A stretch of 64,000 nt of DNA, taken from positions 72,661,264 to 72,725,263 of the forward strand of contig OZ024828.1 in assembly GCA_964016985.1 (NCBI GenBank), in the 5' to 3' direction. The notes beneath the pieces were generated by a model, which saw only the letters and a program-made list of their open reading frames with translations, ran no database searches and was not told where the DNA came from. Both the position numbers and the translations under genes were made by a program. How positions within the stretch are numbered: position 1 is the first letter of the stretch; every line of letters starts with the position of its first letter. The stretch is from Anodontia alba. Taxonomy: Eukaryota; Mollusca; Bivalvia; Lucinida; Lucinidae. This document shows, one piece after another, positions 1 to 11,769 of the stretch.

Positions 1-1399
1 ATAACACTGCTGCTGAACAAAGGTGACAGACTACACAGGAAAAGAAAATCACACCCATAACTCAGCGCACAACAATATGTTGTGAGTATACAGAAGAAGT
101 GCCTCTATGAGGTGTTTCTAATGAGTAGATTAACATATTTTTTAGAAGTCATCAGAAAAATATCAGTACTTTTTGGTTGAAATAAGCAGCTTATCTGGAT
201 CTATGTTTTTCATTTAATATTAAGACCGCCCCGCTAATAGGATTACTTTTAGGCAATAGCAGATGTGGTCTTAATAGAGGAACTTTATCGTAATTGTTCA
301 GTCCACGTAGGGAGACCTGAAGCCCATCAATGGACCAGCGCAGAAACCCGTACAAATGAACCTGTTAACATTTTGATGAAAGAAAGAGAGTTGGGTTACA
401 TATTGAAAGTCAGTGCAAAGCAAACCTACTCATAGAACGATACATTGTATCTAATATTGTGCTTTTGAGTGACCTCTTGAGTGAGAAGCTTGATGCAGGT
501 AATACCGCAGTTCCCTCCCCAAGAACAACCGCAACGGTTTTAATGATGACCGATCCAAGGCGGCTTTTCTGTTTTATTTCCTCTTGACTACCCTGATTAT
601 CAACTGAGCCGCATCAAGCGAAAAATAGCCTTCGTTCATGCGCAAAACGTGCGAAGTCATATCTTTTTGCACATGCGTAATTTCTGATCCGGAAATTTGC
701 TCTCCATTAGAACATTCTATATTAGCCAGTGACTGCGCGAGTGCGCAGTCTGATCAGTTTCCCAGAAAAAAAAAAACAGATTTGAAAGCTGATGCCAATA
801 GCCTTTAATGGTAACAATGTGCATGAAATATCAAATCCTTTCTTCTTGGAAAAATAAGAACCTGTCATCAATTTGTCGGCTGCTGAATTAGCCCAGAGAG
901 TGATAAAGGTTATTGTTTCAAATATACGTACTGTTTTTCTATAACGTGTTTCTAGTTTTGTCATAGATAAACGTTACTTTAACCCATTTACGTCGAGTGG
1001 ACTATTCTACCACAATTCTTTAGCCCGGTCTGTTTCCAATAGCAATGTGTCTGTTTTTATTATTATTATTATTATTGTTTTTTTTTTTCAATATCGCTGT
1101 CTTATAGAAGTTCTTGTAGCTAATGCAGCGTCTGATCTGGGTCTGCACTATTTGCCAATAACCCTTTTTGGGAATCTTCACATCACGAAAACATGCCTAT
1201 ATTATTTTCTGACCCCCTAAAACCCCACTTCTATATAGTAAAACTGGGGTTTACAGGGATATACATATTTTTTCTTATTTCAGCTCAAAAATATAGATTG
1301 TCGGTACTCCCTACAATCTATGTTTTGAGTAGAATATGAAAAATATCAGAATTTTTTATCTGAAAATTTTCAGTGTTTGGTAGTAAAATTTTCAATATA

Positions 1400-2731
1400 C
1401 GAGGGACGTTTGGAAAGTCCTGAAACTTGTGGCGCGTTATGGCAGTTACACTCACCATTCCAAATTCGACTAGTCCAGCCCCTCAAAGTATTCACCTTTG
1501 ACCTCAACACATTTTTTCAAGCGTTTAATCCAGTTTTTGAGTGCTCTTTTGTAGTCATATTTAGGTACACTGTCTGTGCATTGAAATAATGCTCTTTCGA
1601 CAGCTCTGCAGATTTCGATTTTGCGTCCACTAAGGCACTTTTTGATAACAGGATTCAACTTGAAGTCACATGGTGCAAGATCTGGACTGTACGCGGGATG
1701 TGGTAAAGTTTTAAATCCTTGTGTTTTCAAATAGTCCTGCACCACGGCTGAGCAGTGGACAGGGGCGTTGTCATGGCGAAACTTCAGGCTTCGCACCCCG
1801 GTTCGTGGACGCATCGCCATATAGTGGTTAACAACAACAGGTAGAACTTGTTCAGCGTAATAGATACCAGTGACAGTCTTGTGTTTAGGAACTGGAATTC
1901 TGGCCACAATTCCTCTAGCGTCAAAGAATAATGCGTATAAAACACATTTAACAGATCTGGATCTACGGGAAATTTGGGGCCTAGCCCCGTTTTCTCCAAT
2001 CCAAACTTTGTTATTCTTCTTTCCTCCAGGTTCAAAGAATGATATCCATGTTTCATCACCTGTTACGATTTCACACAAACGTTTATCATTATATCCATCA
2101 TATATTTGTTATAATTCCGAAGCGATTTTCACTAGCCTGTCCTTTTCAGCTTGGCTTAAGAGGTGGGATACCCAACGCGCACATATCTTGCGTAGTCCTA
2201 ATCTTTGCTCTAAAATCAAAAACACCGCCGATGAATTAATACTCAATGACAGAAATCTCATCCACTGTATAACGAGCGTCCTTATCTAGCAGATGTTCGA
2301 GGGCAGTGACGTCATTTTCACTGAACACTGACAAGGGACGTTGTGAACGGGGGTCATCTTCAAGGGACTCCCTTCCCTGCTTTAATCGCAAGAACCATCT
2401 TGTAATTGTGATATATGACGCAGCTTGACTTCCATAAATAGTGTCTAGATCGGTTTTAATATCTATCCGTTGGCGTAACCCCTAATAATGTACGAATTTT
2501 GATATAAGCCCTTTGATCCTCGAGAGCCATAACTGCTGAATTTATCGAAAATTTGGTCAATAGCAAAACCCTTGCATGAAACGCCTCGAATTTATACATG
2601 CGAGTTTGCATCTGCACGTATATACCATGTTCAAGATTGAAGAAGTAGCTTTCCGTGCATGTGCTATTTATGAAATCCATGCTGAGTTCGGAAATATCGT
2701 GCGGGTTTCAGGACTTTCCAAATGACCCTCG
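1400..2731 (-). mobile_element. Mariner transposon, degraded, copy 1
   Basis: The element is 1332 bp, flanked by TA on both sides, with inverted ends CGAGGGACGTTTGGAAAG and CTTTCCAAATGACCCTCG. Its minus strand encodes the C-terminal two thirds of a mariner transposase (frame 1470-2078): VTGDETW, HDNAPVH and YSPDLAPCD, with exactly 34 residues between the last two catalytic Asp, the D,D34D signature. The N-terminal DNA-binding half at 2080-2690 is readable only in pieces because of stops and frameshifts, so it is inactive. The ends are unusually well preserved. Confidence 0.93.
1470..2078 (-). pseudogene. Mariner transposase, C-terminal part (DDE/D catalytic region)
   Basis: An open frame of about 200 residues holds all three catalytic aspartates (TGDE, HDNA, APCD), followed by a C-terminal tail ending KGEYFEGLD. 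A complete mariner transposase is usually about 345 residues. Here the helix-turn-helix half upstream is out of frame and interrupted, and this frame has no ATG start. It is a passenger in an intron of the host gene, on the opposite strand, and is shared by all three 10.3-kb units, so it was present before they duplicated. Confidence 0.88.
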
Positions 2732-3940
2732 TATTTGAATAGGCGTGTTTTCGTACCGGTACAGTATAAATTAGTGTCTCTTATTGTGCCTCCAGCTTCA
2801 GGCTTGCCCGTCCGTTCTTTCGTCCGTTTATTCGTTCGTACGTCATGCTTTTGAGACCTCTCATATCTTTGTAGCCACGATGCTATAGGATTTTGAAATT
2901 TGATATATGTATTGGAAAAAAAGCTGAACGTAATTTTTTTCTTTTCTGTCAGATTCGTAAAAACGGAGTTAGACCCTTTTCAGATTTGGGCATTTTAGCG
3001 AATGAAAATTTTGTAAGCAAAGTGTCTAATGAACCACTTGAGTTAGGCCCACAAAATTTTGTGAGTAGTTTGAAACATATGTGTAGATGACCTGATTACA
3101 CTTTGTTGTACGTGTATAAATATTTGATCAAATTATGCCCCCTTTTCAGACAGGTATTTTAGCGTAAGAAACTCTTGTAAGCAAACTATTTTAAGAACCC
3201 CTAGAGCTAGGTGCATGAAATTTTGCAGGCAATCATGTATCATAGTGAAGATGACCTGATTAATTTGGTATAATTTCATTAGTAATGTCCAAATTATACC
3301 ACTTTACAAACTTAAGTATTGTAGCACCTTTGCGACATAATGTCAGAGTAATGCCCCTTTCCAACTGTGATATTTTGTATGGGCAAGCATTTAAATATAG
3401 TTGGGGGCATAGTGATTTACAAACACATTTCTAGTGACTCATTATGTCTTACCAGACATTACCTAAGTGTGAAAGAAAATGGTCAGCTATTAGTATTTCC
3501 TTCAATCAAATGTGATGTCATACTGTCCAATATAGCATAGACCAATCTAACGTCTTATCGGAGCTCTTCACTCTTCGAAAGTTAGACCTTAGCAAATAAT
3601 CAGGTACAGGCGATGTGGCATTTTATTGTCTATATCCTGTCTTTTAACCTTTACCATTCTCTAAGCTAATTCAGCAGACAACAAATTGGAGATATTTCTT
3701 TCTTATTTTACCCAGAAAACAGGATCGGACAGTCCATGTAAATTGTCTCCCTAACAATTTGCATGATATGTCAAATCCTGTTTCTTTGAAAAAAAATAAG
3801 AAAGATATTTCAAATGTCGTCTGCTGAAATGTTTACCTGGAGTGCTACGTCTTAAATTGGTTCTTTGTTTTCCGATGCCATTGCGTTCCGTATGTGTCAG
3901 TCTGCAGTTTGCTAATGTAATTTTTTGTTGTTTGTTTCAG

Positions 3941-4048
3941 CTTGTACTTGTCCTGCGGGTGAAGAATGTACAATAAATGGCGACTGTGTTTGTGGTAATG
4001 GTACTGTTAGAGATGGTTCTGCCTGCGTTGTGTGTGATCCAACTCTAG
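3941..4048 (+). CDS. Exon A1, 7-Cys EGF-like module
   Basis: Acceptor TTTCAG precedes it and donor GTACGT follows. The 108 bp encode, after a split Ala codon, CTCPAGEECTINGDCVC, then GNGTVRDGSACVVCDPTL. Cysteine spacing is C-x-C-x5-C-x5-C-x-C-x10-C-x2-C. NGT is a potential N-glycosylation site. There is no homologous exon upstream in this window; the partner B exon is 1.37 kb downstream. Confidence 0.8.
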
Positions 4049-4502
4049 GTACGTATAATACTTTTGCTCCTATTTACAGTAGTGTATCCAGAACACAATT
4101 ATTTAACACATACTTGAAATGTTTTCCTAGTATCGCTTCTTAAATATGGGCGACTGTTAAAGAAAAGTATTTGCTTGCAGAGCGAGCAAATTCCTCCCTA
4201 AAAGTGTAATATTTCCTACTTTAGAAGCGATAAGCCCTGTGGAAAAGAAGCAAAACATTTTTTATTATATACAAAGTAATGAAATATAGAGAATTATTAA
4301 TGAAATAAAATGCATATTTCGAAAAACTGATATTTTCACTAGTGAAAATATAAAACTTATATTTTCACTCCTCTGAGCAGTGAAAAATATAAGATTCGGA
4401 ACTACTTTTTTTCTTATTTCCATTAATGTCAAAGGGAAGCAACTCAAATTTTGCAAGATTTGCATCTCTTCTATCGAAAGTGATGTATATAATAAAAAGA
4501 AA

Positions 4503-4714
4503 ATTCAAATGTTTGGAGTGAATATGACTTTTATTTCATCGAGTGAAGTGAAAAATTGTATATTTCTTCGGCACTCATGAAATATACAATTTTTCGCTTT
4601 ACTCGGCACTCATGAAATATACATTTTTTCACTTCACTCGATGAAATATAGAAATATACATTTTTTCACTTCACTCGATGAAATAAAAGTCATATTCACT
4701 CCAAACATTTGAAT
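4503..4714. repeat. Foldback / hairpin element, copy 1
   Basis: The left arm from 4503 and the right arm ending at 4714 are inverted copies of about 64 bp, nearly perfect (ATTCAAATGTTTGGAGTGAA and its complement). Between them, shorter GAAATATACATTTTTTCACT segments alternate with CTTCGGCACTCATG linkers. Transcribed in the intron it would form a long hairpin. It has no coding capacity. The same element is shorter in the other two units. Confidence 0.85.
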
Positions 4715-5417
4715 ATCCTTTATATGTTAGTAGATTTCTCTTAAAAGCCAATATGTTTCTTGTGCATAACACGCATGCTATGTATGTTACGCAGGTTTTG
4801 ATAGAACATCAGGTCACGTTAGTCCTTTGAAAGTACTGGGCTCATACATCATATGTGAAAAAGTAGTTCCGATTCAACTCTGCAAGTGGATGAATGCAAT
4901 GTTATATTGTTCTTTATTCCTAACGAATATAGTTTCAGTTTGAGACATCTGTTTGTATTTTAAACACATTCCTATTTACGATTTTAATGATTAATGACTT
5001 TTTAAGGAAATACTTGTTAGGATGAAATCAACAAGAACTTTAATTTATTACCTACCATAAACTTAAATTGAACCCATTATTAATCTCATCGCTACATTTG
5101 TCTTTGCTCGTAAATACTAATGGTTTGCTTAAAATTATGAAATTGAGCAACACTTCAGAAACGTACTTGCGGACAAGTACGCCCTGCGAAGATTCAAATC
5201 AGCCTTCGCATTCTCGTATTCTGATCAGAACCTTCACTGGGCGCAATTTAGATAGCCAAAGATCCAAAGCTTCTTCATGCGGATGCACAGGCTGATCTCA
5301 GCCTTCGTAATGCGCACATGTCAGAAGGTACATTTTCTCATGTTGCGGCTCAATTATGAAATGTCGATATAATATGAGTGAGAAACCAATCAATACTATG
5401 TTTCAAATTTACTTCAG

Positions 5418-5510
5418 CTTGTAATCCTGCGTGCACGGCTCCTGAAGTATGCTGTGGCGGTACATGCATGTGTATAACTCCAAATGTTATTGTTGGCGGA
5501 ACATGTCAAT
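5418..5510 (+). CDS. Exon B1, 7-Cys EGF-like module
   Basis: Acceptor CTTCAG, donor GTAAGA, 93 bp. It encodes CNPACTAPEVCCGGTCMC and then ITPNVIVGGTCQ, with spacing C-x3-C-x5-CC-x3-C-x-C-x10-C. The exon ends in a single T, so the next exon must not begin with AG, because that would make TAG. The following A exon begins with CT, giving Ser. This copy has NPAC where copies 2 and 3 have NPTC. Confidence 0.78.
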
Positions 5511-6122
5511 GTAAGACTGTCTTCATTACTTTCCTTACGTATTACTTACCCTTATAACTCTTGGTTTCCGAAATAGACTCTTCCATCTCTGCATTAAGTC
5601 ACATCCATCGCTGCCAAAAGGGTGACAGTTTTAAATCAAGAAATGAATGGCAAACCGTGTAGATCCTGATAAGATGGCTCATGTGGATCTACATTGTTTA
5701 TAAAGGTACCTGTCTTGGTCTACAGGGCTGAAATTGTAAACTCTACTGCATAGCAGTTTGACCAATAGCCGATGCACATGTCTTTATAATACCGTATGAT
5801 ACCTACTTACTGTGCACTTAAATTTCAAAAATTACTGGAAAATTGTGTATTTAAATATGTATATATATATAATTACGACAAACTTAAAAGCATTTAAATA
5901 TGTATATATATAATTACGACAAACTTAAAAGCAAGGTCAACAGAGGACCTGATGAGCGGAAAATTTATTATTGCCAGCCTTATATATTCTTTCTGAAGTA
6001 TGCATTTAGGGTGCGCATTTAAAGCACCTTGATAAATCGAGGCTATTCTAATGAGTACCCATCAGTCTTTTTGTTTTGTCGGTGAAGAAAAAAGCAGGAA
6101 AAAGAGAGTGATTGATCCTAAT

Positions 6123-6375
6123 TTGAGATATGTATACCCCATATGAGGTACGTCGGGGGACTTCGCCATCCAGAAAAGGGAAATTGACTATTATATCAAA
6201 ATCAAAATCGTCCCGTTTATCATAAATTTTGGTGGAAACTGTACCATTAGATATACAATTGAAATCCAAAAAAGGTGCCTCGGTATCGGAAGAATTTGCT
6301 CTATTTAATTGGAGTTCTGTAGGGTATATGTGGTCCACCATTTGGTCAAAGTAAATATTGCCAATATTTAATAAA
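6123..6375 (-). mobile_element. Penelope-type RT fragment (family 1), in unit 1
   Basis: Minus-strand translation gives NIYFDQMVDHIYPTELQ, APFLDFNCISNGTV, YDKRDDFDFD and VPRRTSYGVYISQ, matching the region just after the catalytic motif in the longer copy at 57169-58068. It is about 250 bp only, frame-disturbed and inactive. Confidence 0.75.
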
Positions 6376-9300
6376 TATTCTCGGGGTTTATGGTTATGAC
6401 CGTACAAGGTAGCATAACTTTGATAAATACCGTGATTGACTTCCCTGAATTAATCCCAGCTTTTATCCCTGACCTACACATATGTAAGTTTCAGGAATAT
6501 CCCATCAAAACTGAAGGACTTATGGTGATGAAAGGTCAGAAACAGGCATTTTCAGCAGTCAAGATAGTTTGACATTGCCAGTTTTCGAAGTATCGTAGCT
6601 GTTAACCCTGACCTACATATACCTAAGTTTCAAGAGGATCTGGTCAAAATTTAGGCCAAAACGCTGTAACCCGACCGAACCTGTCTCAAACCCCTACCCA
6701 CTCTAAACTAAAACCAGAGGACCATTCGTCCTGAAACACTCACCTGACTGCTGAAGAAATGTTAAAATTTTGCCTCAGGGCAGGGCCACACAATCCCTAT
6801 GGGGAAAATTTTGATGTCAGTGTATAACGTTTGGATGTCATTGTGACCCACTGCTGCGAGTTAAACAGAATCTCTTTGAACTGTTATTATTATTTTCTTT
6901 TTTAAATTTTTTCATTATTTTATACATGTGTATATTCCCAGGGCAGGACACATAACCCACTGGGGGCAGAATTTTGATGACAACAAATACCCTCTGTCAT
7001 TGTTGCGCACTGTTGCAATTTTCAGTTTTTTCCCTGTGATTTTCTACATTCTTTTTATTATTTCTTTACAATAATATAGCCCAAGAGCATGGGCTGATAA
7101 CCCCTGGGGCCAGAATTTTAATGTCAGTAGATACCCTCTGTCTCAATATATCACCACAAGAATACCGATTTGTTTCTGCGAAATAATTAAAATTCTAACG
7201 CGAGAACTTATTTTGTTGCAAAAAATGTAAATATTGAATACCTTCGCTTCTTCTGTTGTTGCGCAGTATAATCCACCTGTGTAAATATTAAATAGAGCAT
7301 TTCTTGGAAAACCAGAAATAAAACACCAATTTAATCGCTGTTTACTATTTATCGTTGACCTATACAGACCAATAACTCGCGTCATAAAACTACTTATATG
7401 GATCATATAATGTATGAGCAGAAAGTCAATACATTAACGAATAATTAAAAGAAAATTACCAAAACAATTCTGTGGACCTGAAATGTTGCGTATCTTTTCA
7501 GTATTTTTTGGCTGGTAATGTCAAGATCACTCCTGGTTCCCGTCGCGATTTGAAAAACCGGTTCGGACACTTTGTCAGTCAATAAAATCTCTGTATAGAA
7601 ATGCACGATCGTCTTTAAAAATCGATTTGCTTCTTACAGCAGGCTCACGAAAGCGTAAATCTTGACCTACTTGGACTTTAAATAATAGATGTGTCTCTAC
7701 TAACCCGACTGACCCTGTTTTTGACAACAGACTGCGTTTTGATATGGTTTTTGTAACATACTGAAGCTTGAAGGATATGCAAACTCTCGCTTTATCATAT
7801 TTTTACAGAAGTGTGCCATTTTAGGTGTCAGTACTGATTGTAAAAATAAAAAATAAATGGCGGCCACCATATGGTTCAGCAGTCTACACACAGGTACTCT
7901 GCACCCGGCGTCTGCATTCATCTGCTCACCTTTTTGGGGGCTTGTCTATTTTGCTCCTTTCGGTGGGAGAAATAGTCTTTCAATAGTCGTTTCGCCCACT
8001 GCCCGTCCCGCCCCCACATTAGTTATGCAAAACTGGTGGATATTGGGAGTGTTACTTACTGCATGGTTTCACAACGTTATTCACGTCACCCTCAGCCATG
8101 CTCCATAAGTGGCATAAAATGTATGCTACGTTTATTTTAGTCCATATTAAAAGCCGAGAACAAGACAAAAGTCGAACGTGGGAACTGCGCGCAAGTAAAT
8201 AGTTTCCATTTAGATTTTCGTTCTGTCCCCAGGTTTTTCAATAGACTGTTTCGAAAAGAACAAAGAATAAACCCACTACACATTGCATACTAATATCTTC
8301 AATAGTTACTTGAAAATAGGAAGGCTGTCAAAACAATAGGTTTTGGCATCATCAGTAGTAATGACAGTGCACATTGTCACTTTTTTGAACGGCAGTTACA
8401 AGGTTTGAGAACGATGATTTGTACACAGAAAAAGGTGCACAAAAATGTGAGAATAAAACATTTGATAAGTATTTTCAAACTAATCGAACATATTATTTTA
8501 TCCGATGCAGTGTTATGGAACAAGTTTACATGTAACATCTCGCCAATCATTCTACACATAATGGAGATCGATCATCTTAAATTTGTGTAAAGTATCACTT
8601 TTCAAAAGTCGCCATTGAGGTTTAGACGGTCCTCTTCCAACACACTACGTGAACAAATTTTTTTTTTCGTGTTTTGCAATATTTTTTTACAAACTAACGT
8701 ACCTTTTCCCTCACATTTATTGTGTATAGTACGAAACCGTTTTTATTATATCTTAACACTGAAACGGAATTTGCAAAATGAAAAGAGCAAAAAAAAAAAA
8801 AAAAAAAAAAAAAAAGTTCATTTACGTCCCGTTTATAGAACAGTTCCTCTACATTTCCTTATATATCCGAAATTACAGGCATGCCATTTTTAAAAATAGA
8901 TAGATATCAAAATATATATCTGCTTCACCTAGTATGTAAAACCAGTATTTTATGATTTTATAAAAAAAAGTATGTTCATCACTACCAATATGGCTGGCCA
9001 TTTATCCATAAGCGCCATTTTTAAATGTCAATCTAAAATCACCATGGATTACTCAAGGTTTCTCATATTTCCTGTTTATTAAAAATTTGGAAATTATGAC
9101 AGTCAGATAGAGCTTTTATTCACCGTTAATCTGATTTTATTCAGATTTGAAGAACTTCCGTTGCATTTTCTCAGTCGACCCAGTTATTTTTCGGAACGTT
9201 TGCAATGGCGATCCCGCAGGATCGCGTCATTTTTGACGTTCTTATCGACAGTGCCGCAGGGTCACCTGACCCCGAACCCCGAGACGTTGCGGGTTTTCTT

Positions 9301-9777
9301 CCAGTTCCAACCACCCGGCGGGCTAGCGGGATGGCGGATATCTGAGAATTATAAAAGGCAACCCGTAAAGTCAGTTTTCAGCTTCCATTTTGGGTTTCAG
9401 AGTGTAAACATCTTTACGTTTCGTCACTTAGGGTTTTCGGCCGTTTCAAGATATTTTAGTTCTAAAACGCAGACATTTGATAGTAATTGTTTTCGGAAAA
9501 TATTAGCTTTAACATCAGACGGACAGAGAATCCTAATTTCATTTTTATTTAGCTAAAAAGAACAAAATCACTTCGACCTTTCGCAACGCACATTGCGCCA
9601 GTCGTACGTATACTATTAAGCCATACATAATAAAAAAGGGTTTTGGTTATTTTTTTTTCTCTCAATCATGCTATCATTATGAATTTTTTCCAAGTTGTTT
9701 TATTAATGGGCCATGCCATTTTTTGTATGTTCCACGATGCATTTTACCCAGTCATTTTTCGGTCTTAATCATGTTAC

Positions 9778-9948
9778 AGTCAAACCTGTCCTAAAGGCCA
9801 CCTGTATTAAGCAATCACCTGCTTTTAAAGGCCATTATTTTATATCCATCTAGAGGCAAAGAAGTAGAACTCTACCTGTATTAAAAGCACCTGTCTTAAC
9901 TGACAAGTTTGACTTCCCCATAGGTGCTTGCTTAACCCAGGTTTGACT
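9778..9948. mobile_element. Small inverted-repeat element, unit 1
   Basis: AGTCAAACCTG at the left is mirrored by CAGGTTTGACT at the right, and the arms continue imperfectly inward (TTAAGCAATCACCTG against its complement near 9921-9940). It is about 170 bp and non-coding, and resembles a MITE. It is also present at 20100-20268. Confidence 0.55.
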
Positions 9949-10072
9949 TAACTTGTATTTTGTAATAGAGCCCTTACATTAGCATCTTACTCATACTTAT
10001 TCATAAAAATCAGTAAAGATCTGGCATTCCATTTATCAAGTATTTCATATGGATTGAAATGACAACATAATA

Positions 10073-10074
<2 letters not shown>

Positions 10075-10140
<66 letters not shown>
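10075..10140. repeat. (TA)n microsatellite
   Basis: A pure TA dinucleotide run of about 60 bp. It produces spurious Ile-Tyr frames on both strands. The equivalent run in unit 2 is at 20398-20464. Confidence 0.97.
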
Positions 10141-10143
<3 letters not shown>

Positions 10144-11769
10144 TTTTTTTTTCTAATTTATTAAATAAATTAGGTTTGCCACCACATCTGTCTTCGTTCA
10201 CTGTTCCAAGGACACAAGTGTTAGCAATTCCAAAGAGCCCTTTTTTTCTGCCTGGAAGCACACACTTTGCATAAAAGGCACTAGCTAACCTAGAGTCTTT
10301 GTTGTCGAATTAGGCTTAAGTGGTCAATCAACAGCGAGGTCCGAGACCACTTGGGCTTAAGTGACATATATTCAACAAAGAGGCTGCTGAACAAAGGTGA
10401 CAGACTACACAGGAAAAGAAAATCACACCCATAACTCAGCGCACAACAATATGTTGTGAGTATACAGAAGAAGTGCCTCTATGAGGTGTTTCTAATGAGT
10501 AGATTAACATATTTTTTAGAAGTCATCAGAAAAATATCAGTACTTTTTGGTTGAAATAAGCAGCTTATCTGGATCTATGTTTTCATTCAATATTAAGACC
10601 GCCCCGCTAATAGGATTACTTTTAGGCAATAGCAGAGGTGGTCTTAATAGAGGAACTTTAGCGTAATTGTTCAGTCCACGTAGGGAGGCCTGAAGCCCAT
10701 CAATGGACCAGCGCAGAAACCCGTACAAATGAACCTGTTAACATTTTGATGAAAGAAAGAGAGTTGGGTTACAAATCGAAAGTCAGTGCAAAGCAAACCT
10801 ACTCATAGAACGATACATTGTATCTAATATTGTGCTTTTGAGTGACCTCTTGAGTGAGAAGCTTGATGCAGGTAATACCGCAGTTCCCTCCCCCGGAACA
10901 ACCGCAACGGTTTTAATGATGACTGATCCAAGGCGGCTTTTCTGTTTTATTTCCTCTTGACTACCCTGATTATCAACTGAGCCGCATCAAGCGAAAAATT
11001 GCCTTCGTTCATGCGCAAAACGTGCGAAGTCATATCTTTTTACACATGTGTAATTTCTGATCCGGAAATTTGCTCTCCATTAGAACATTCTATAGTAGCC
11101 AGTGACTGCGCGAGTGCGCAGTCTGATCAGTTTCCCAGAAAAAAAAACGGTTTGAAAGCTGATGCCAATAGCCTTTAATGGTAACAATGTGCATGAAATA
11201 TCAAATCCTGTTTTCTTGGAAAAATAAGAACCTGTTATCAATTTGTCGGCTGCTGAATTAGCCCAGAGAGTGATAAAGGTTATTGTTTCAAATATACATA
11301 CTGTTTTCCTATAACGTGTTGCTAGTTTTGTCATAGATAAACGTTACTTTAACCCATTTACGTCGAGTGGACTATTCTACCACAATTCTTTAGCCCGGTC
11401 TGTTTCCAATAGCAATGGGTCTGTTTTTATTATTATTATTATTATTATTGTTTTTTTTTCAATATCGCTGTCTTATAGAAGTTCTTGTAGCTAATGCAGC
11501 GTCTGATCTGGGTCTGCACTATTTGCCAATAACCCTTTTTGGGAATCTTCACATCACGAAAACATGCCTATATTATTTCTGACCCCCTAAAACCCCACTT
11601 CTATAAAGTAAAACTGGGATTTACAGGGATATACATATTTTTTCTTATTTCAGCTCAAAAATATAGATTGTCGGTACTCCCTACAATCTATGTTTTGAGT
11701 AGAATATGAAAAATATCAGAATTTTTTATCTGAAAATTTCAGTTTTTTGGTAGTAAAATTTTCAATATA

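Larger units (their letters stand above)
1181..2755. mobile_element. MITE with about 20-bp TIRs, split by mariner (copy 1)
   Basis: The left end reads CATCACGAAAACATGCCTAT and the right end (2735-2755) is its inverse, GAATAGGCGTGTTTTCGTA. The same ends bound mariner-free elements of about 280 bp in the 3.14-kb array. An internal near-palindrome around 1290-1325 repeats the ATAGATTGT...ACAATCTAT arms. It has no coding capacity of its own. The last bases of the right end are lost in this copy (CGTACCGG, against CGTAATGAGACTTAAACCGG in copy 2). Confidence 0.75.
1..10382. repeat. 10.3-kb tandem unit, copy 1
   Basis: The motif GCTGCTGAAC at 9 recurs at 10383 and 20696, and the sequence between runs in parallel with scattered substitutions and small indels, so the period is about 10.3 kb. 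The copy contains a MITE with mariner (1181-2755), exon A1, a foldback, exon B1, a Penelope fragment, a small inverted-repeat element and a TA microsatellite. The stretches 1-1180, 2756-3940, 4049-4502, 4715-5417, 5511-6122, 6376-9777 and 9949-10070 are intron-like with no gene I can support. A poly-A run lies at about 8790-8815. Confidence 0.93.

Noticed and set aside
1870..2289. 139-codon plus-strand open frame repeated at 12241 and 22555
   Set aside because: It lies opposite the mariner transposase catalytic region, whose motifs are on the minus strand. Its repetition follows from the 10.3-kb duplication.
10010..10261. Frames rich in Ile-Tyr repeats (also 20396-20578 and 57982-58416)
   Set aside because: Produced by (TA)n microsatellites.
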